Shown here piece after piece: positions 61,220 to 64,000 of a DNA stretch of 64,000 bases (position 1 is the stretch's first letter; each line of letters opens with the position of its first letter). The notes under the pieces are model-generated. The model had not been told where the DNA came from and searched no databases. It saw nothing but the letters and a program-made list of their open reading frames with translations. Location: assembly GCF_964355755.1 (NCBI RefSeq), contig NC_092670.1, positions 35,265,795 through 35,329,794 on the forward strand. The letters run 5' to 3'. The translations under genes were made by a program, and so were the position numbers. This stretch comes from Antedon mediterranea. Its lineage: Eukaryota; Echinodermata; Crinoidea; Comatulida; Antedonidae.

Positions 61220-62470
61220 TTGTGCTCATTTAGCAGACCGAAATAACATCTGAAACATTCCAGTCAGTAAATTGTAATATAATTATTATGCATTATGCAC
61301 TCCTATTACAGTATAAGTAAGGGAATGCATCCGGCACACAATAATGTGTCCCCTTGATTACGATGTCCCCTGCATACGGTCGTCCCAAAAAGGAGAGGGT
61401 TTCGACTGATTGCGTGTTTTTGTTGCATCTAATAGTGAACCAAAGAACTGGAACGATCATTGTTTTTACAAAGAATTGCGTCCAATTAAACTTTATCAAA
61501 TAAGAACGCCCACATCAAGCTAAAATAGCGAAAGTATATTAACAACAGCAAATAATTGGTTCTATTCTAGTAGTAGGTTGGTGATAACAGCTACTCTATA
61601 CTACTACGTGTTTTTGTTACTTATTTTGCTATTATTTTAATCAAATGTGTTGAAGGAAATTTATGAAACAAAGTACAAAGCATTTATATAGATTAATAAT
61701 ATGCCTGCACATATATATGGCTATAAATTGTCTTTACCTATCTGCACTAAGGTCTGAAGTCTGTCTGATTATGGTAAATACAACAGTTATTAGCTACACA
61801 GATGTAAACAAACAAACAGATCATCTGCGCATGTGTATTATTTTCTGAGTGAGCACAAACACATAAACAAGTACGCGATCTTGTAACATTTATTATATAG
61901 CTCAGTTTTCAAATTTCAAAGTGCATAGTTTTAAAACCATCAAACATACACACACGTAATAGTTAATTACAAGAAAAACAAATTCGAACATAGGTGATGT
62001 TGTTGTACAGGGTAATAAATGAACATCACAACACCAGCATAGAAACATCATAATGTTAGCATGATATTCTGCATGCAAATTGTGAATAATAGCAACATGA
62101 ATACACTTTATTGCAAACATCTATATGTCTATGTCTATTTATATTATTGCAAACATGAACAAAAGTAATTGTAATCGTATACTTTACTATAGAAGATGAA
62201 ATACAGTAGTGTATTGTAATCGTATACTATAGCAGTAAAAAACATCAGTAATTATCTTCTCCAGAAAAAAATAAAAGTCAAGAGAGCTTAATAGAAACAG
62301 AATCCGTAGATTCTTCAAAGTAAGGACAGCGAAATGACCTATATAGTTTCATATTATCTATTTTGAAATTATTACATTCTAGCATAAAGTTTAGCCATCG
62401 TCTGTCTTTTCATGCCTATTTGGAATTAGAATTATATATAGCGAAATATTTCTATTAACAATTAAATTAC
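61220..62470. other. Non-coding stretch, no gene seen
   Basis: AT-rich, with short chance frames. No feature could be supported. Confidence 0.5.
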
Positions 62471-62481
62471 ATTACAAGATT

Positions 62482-62689
62482 ATGGAACGCCGTTTATGCA
62501 ACATTTCGATGAAATAAATTTTATGACGCGATATCTGAATTTCATTCAAAAACATTTCATTCACAAATTTCAATTTAATTAAAACATTTTTTATTCAAAA
62601 CAGTTCAATCAATTCATATCGATGCATTTCATTCACATATCGCGTCATAAAATTAATATCATTGAAATGTTGCGTAAACAGTGTTCCAT
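62482..62689. mobile_element. Family D MITE with 8-bp target duplication (hAT-like)
   Basis: The left end ATGGAACGCCGTTTATGCAA and the right end, read in reverse complement, ATGGAACACTGTTTACGCAA, are alike over about 54 bases out to TTTTATGACGCGATAT. The 208-bp element is flanked by ACAAGATT at 62474-62481 and again at 62690-62697. Eight-base duplications point to hAT (or P) transposases. The middle has CATTTCATTCA sub-repeats. Confidence 0.9.
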
Positions 62690-62709
62690 ACAAGATTGTT
62701 GTTTTTTCA

Positions 62710-64000
62710 ATAGAGGCGAATAATCGTTTTAAAAATAATTTTTAAGGTTAACAATATTCCTTTTACTTTTATGATGTTGTTTTAGGCAGTTACAATAAAG
62801 AAGAAGGAAGCATTCGGAAACTGTATCACGCGAAAGCTTACCGAATACTTACTACGGCTAACAAAAATTAGTATTTTGAAACTGGAACTGGGCATGCGCA
62901 AACACCAAAGCACGTCTGGGAAAATAGAGTCTATGCAGACAGTAGTAAGACCTTTTCAATAATAAACAATGTTTTCATTTTGCGTTTCAGTTTATCTTTG
63001 TAAAAATATGGTAAATATTTTTGGTGAATGATGTAAAGATGGAAAATTGCTTGATTAATGAGTACGTTTGTGGGCGTCTGGAAAATTAGAATCACGGCCT
63101 TGCTGAGTAATCCCGGAGTACTGTACTAAGTTTAGCTTACTACTGATTGTTAAACAAAAAGGCCTATTTCTTACAATTTTAAAATGGAATATCAATAAAA
63201 ATGCATCATTTAAATGAAGAAAGAACAATAATTAAAACTGATACGTCAAAAAGTCGGGCGGCGTTTTTTGTAAGAAATATTTCTTGTTTCAACAATGATT
63301 GTTTTAAAAATAATTTCTAGATTGTATTTTTGTCAAAATACCGATGTTTCTTCCTATAGCTTATTTACGTGCGTGGGTTCAAGTGTCATGTCAAATTTAA
63401 CGACTTGCTATTTGGTCTACAAGTTAAAAATACATCTAATTATTTATATTATGAAGTGATTTATTGGTGTTCGAAATGTCCATAATACCTAGCATTGCTG
63501 TGTCACTGGAGTTAAACGTGATGTGGTATGAAACGCCAAAGAGAAAAACATTTTTCCATCTCCTTATTCGAGAGAATTTTATGCACCATTCAAAGTTGTT
63601 TAATATAGTATTGTATTACGCCTCTATTGTTAAATTGCCATGGTTGATAATTCCTAAGTGTATTAAAATGTTTCAGCGAGATCGAGTCAGTAGACCAGAA
63701 GGCTTATTGGAGACAAACTTACACTGTTAACCAGAACACCTTCGTGTTTTAAAAACTGAAACATATGTCTTTTTACATACCAAGGGGCCTAACCTAAATG
63801 GCCAATACTATTTCCAGTTTTTTTCTTGGACCTCTCAAAATCCTAATAAGAAGTCACTTGGTAATGGTATAAGCATATGAAAACTAGCACCCCCAAGCGG
63901 TTTGTTATGATTTATACTCACTTGATTTGTGTTTGATCACCATTTTTCTCTATTATCTTAAAAGCGAATTTTATAGGCCTATAATTTGAAAATATGCGGA
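62710..64000. other. Non-coding stretch to the window end
   Basis: Short frames only. The longest (63464-63730, plus) has no recognised similarity and no splice support. Confidence 0.5.

Overview
The window looks like AT-rich nuclear DNA from an intron-rich invertebrate animal. Three things suggest this: multi-exon genes with GT-AG introns, tRNA-derived SINEs and LINE tails, and many small inverted-repeat transposons. The octamer TAGGCCTA and the core AGGCCT recur throughout. I associate that habit with marine deuterostomes such as echinoderms, but the window does not prove a taxon. Only three protein-coding genes can be supported. Nearly all other open frames lack an ATG, or lie in repeats or introns.

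Region by region. Bases 1-13000 are non-coding and repeat-rich. They hold copies of a short transposon family (family A, with AGCTCTGTCTACACTATC ends), a 41-bp foldback, an intact tRNA cloverleaf with the odd anticodon AUC, two old tandem duplications and a LINE 3' fragment with a (TAGA)n tail. Bases 13013-20751 on the minus strand hold a complete gene for a secreted ZP-domain protein: 13 coding exons, all splice phases agreeing, 805 residues. A TATA box and a poly(A) signal frame it. Bases 20760-49475 show no convincing gene. They carry SINEs, family A and C elements, three tandem hairpins, a 243-bp triplication, a 50-bp satellite with 150-bp higher-order structure, and a Penelope-like repeat with a hammerhead-like core.

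The main discovery is at 49480-57812. It is an 8.3-kb DNA transposon bounded by matching inverted ends, each next to TTAA. It carries two convergent genes whose stop codons are 16 bp apart. The plus-strand gene (10 exons, 664 aa in my model) is a THAP-zinc-finger DDE transposase. THAP, TTAA and a DxxH motif together point to a Kolobok-like superfamily. The minus-strand gene (4 exons, 209 aa) encodes a protein whose C-terminal two thirds resembles the cysteine-rich intracellular 'ballast' domain of P2X7 receptors, with no channel attached. Both genes are unbroken, and the later insertions lie in introns. This suggests recent activity or selection, and possibly that the ballast-like protein is a transposon accessory factor.

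Just outside the right end, about 68 copies of a 33-bp minisatellite (58031-60290) leave all three plus-strand frames open for up to 765 codons. I regard these frames as a period artefact, not a gene. The remaining bases to 64000 hold a family A copy and a 208-bp element with 8-bp target duplications.
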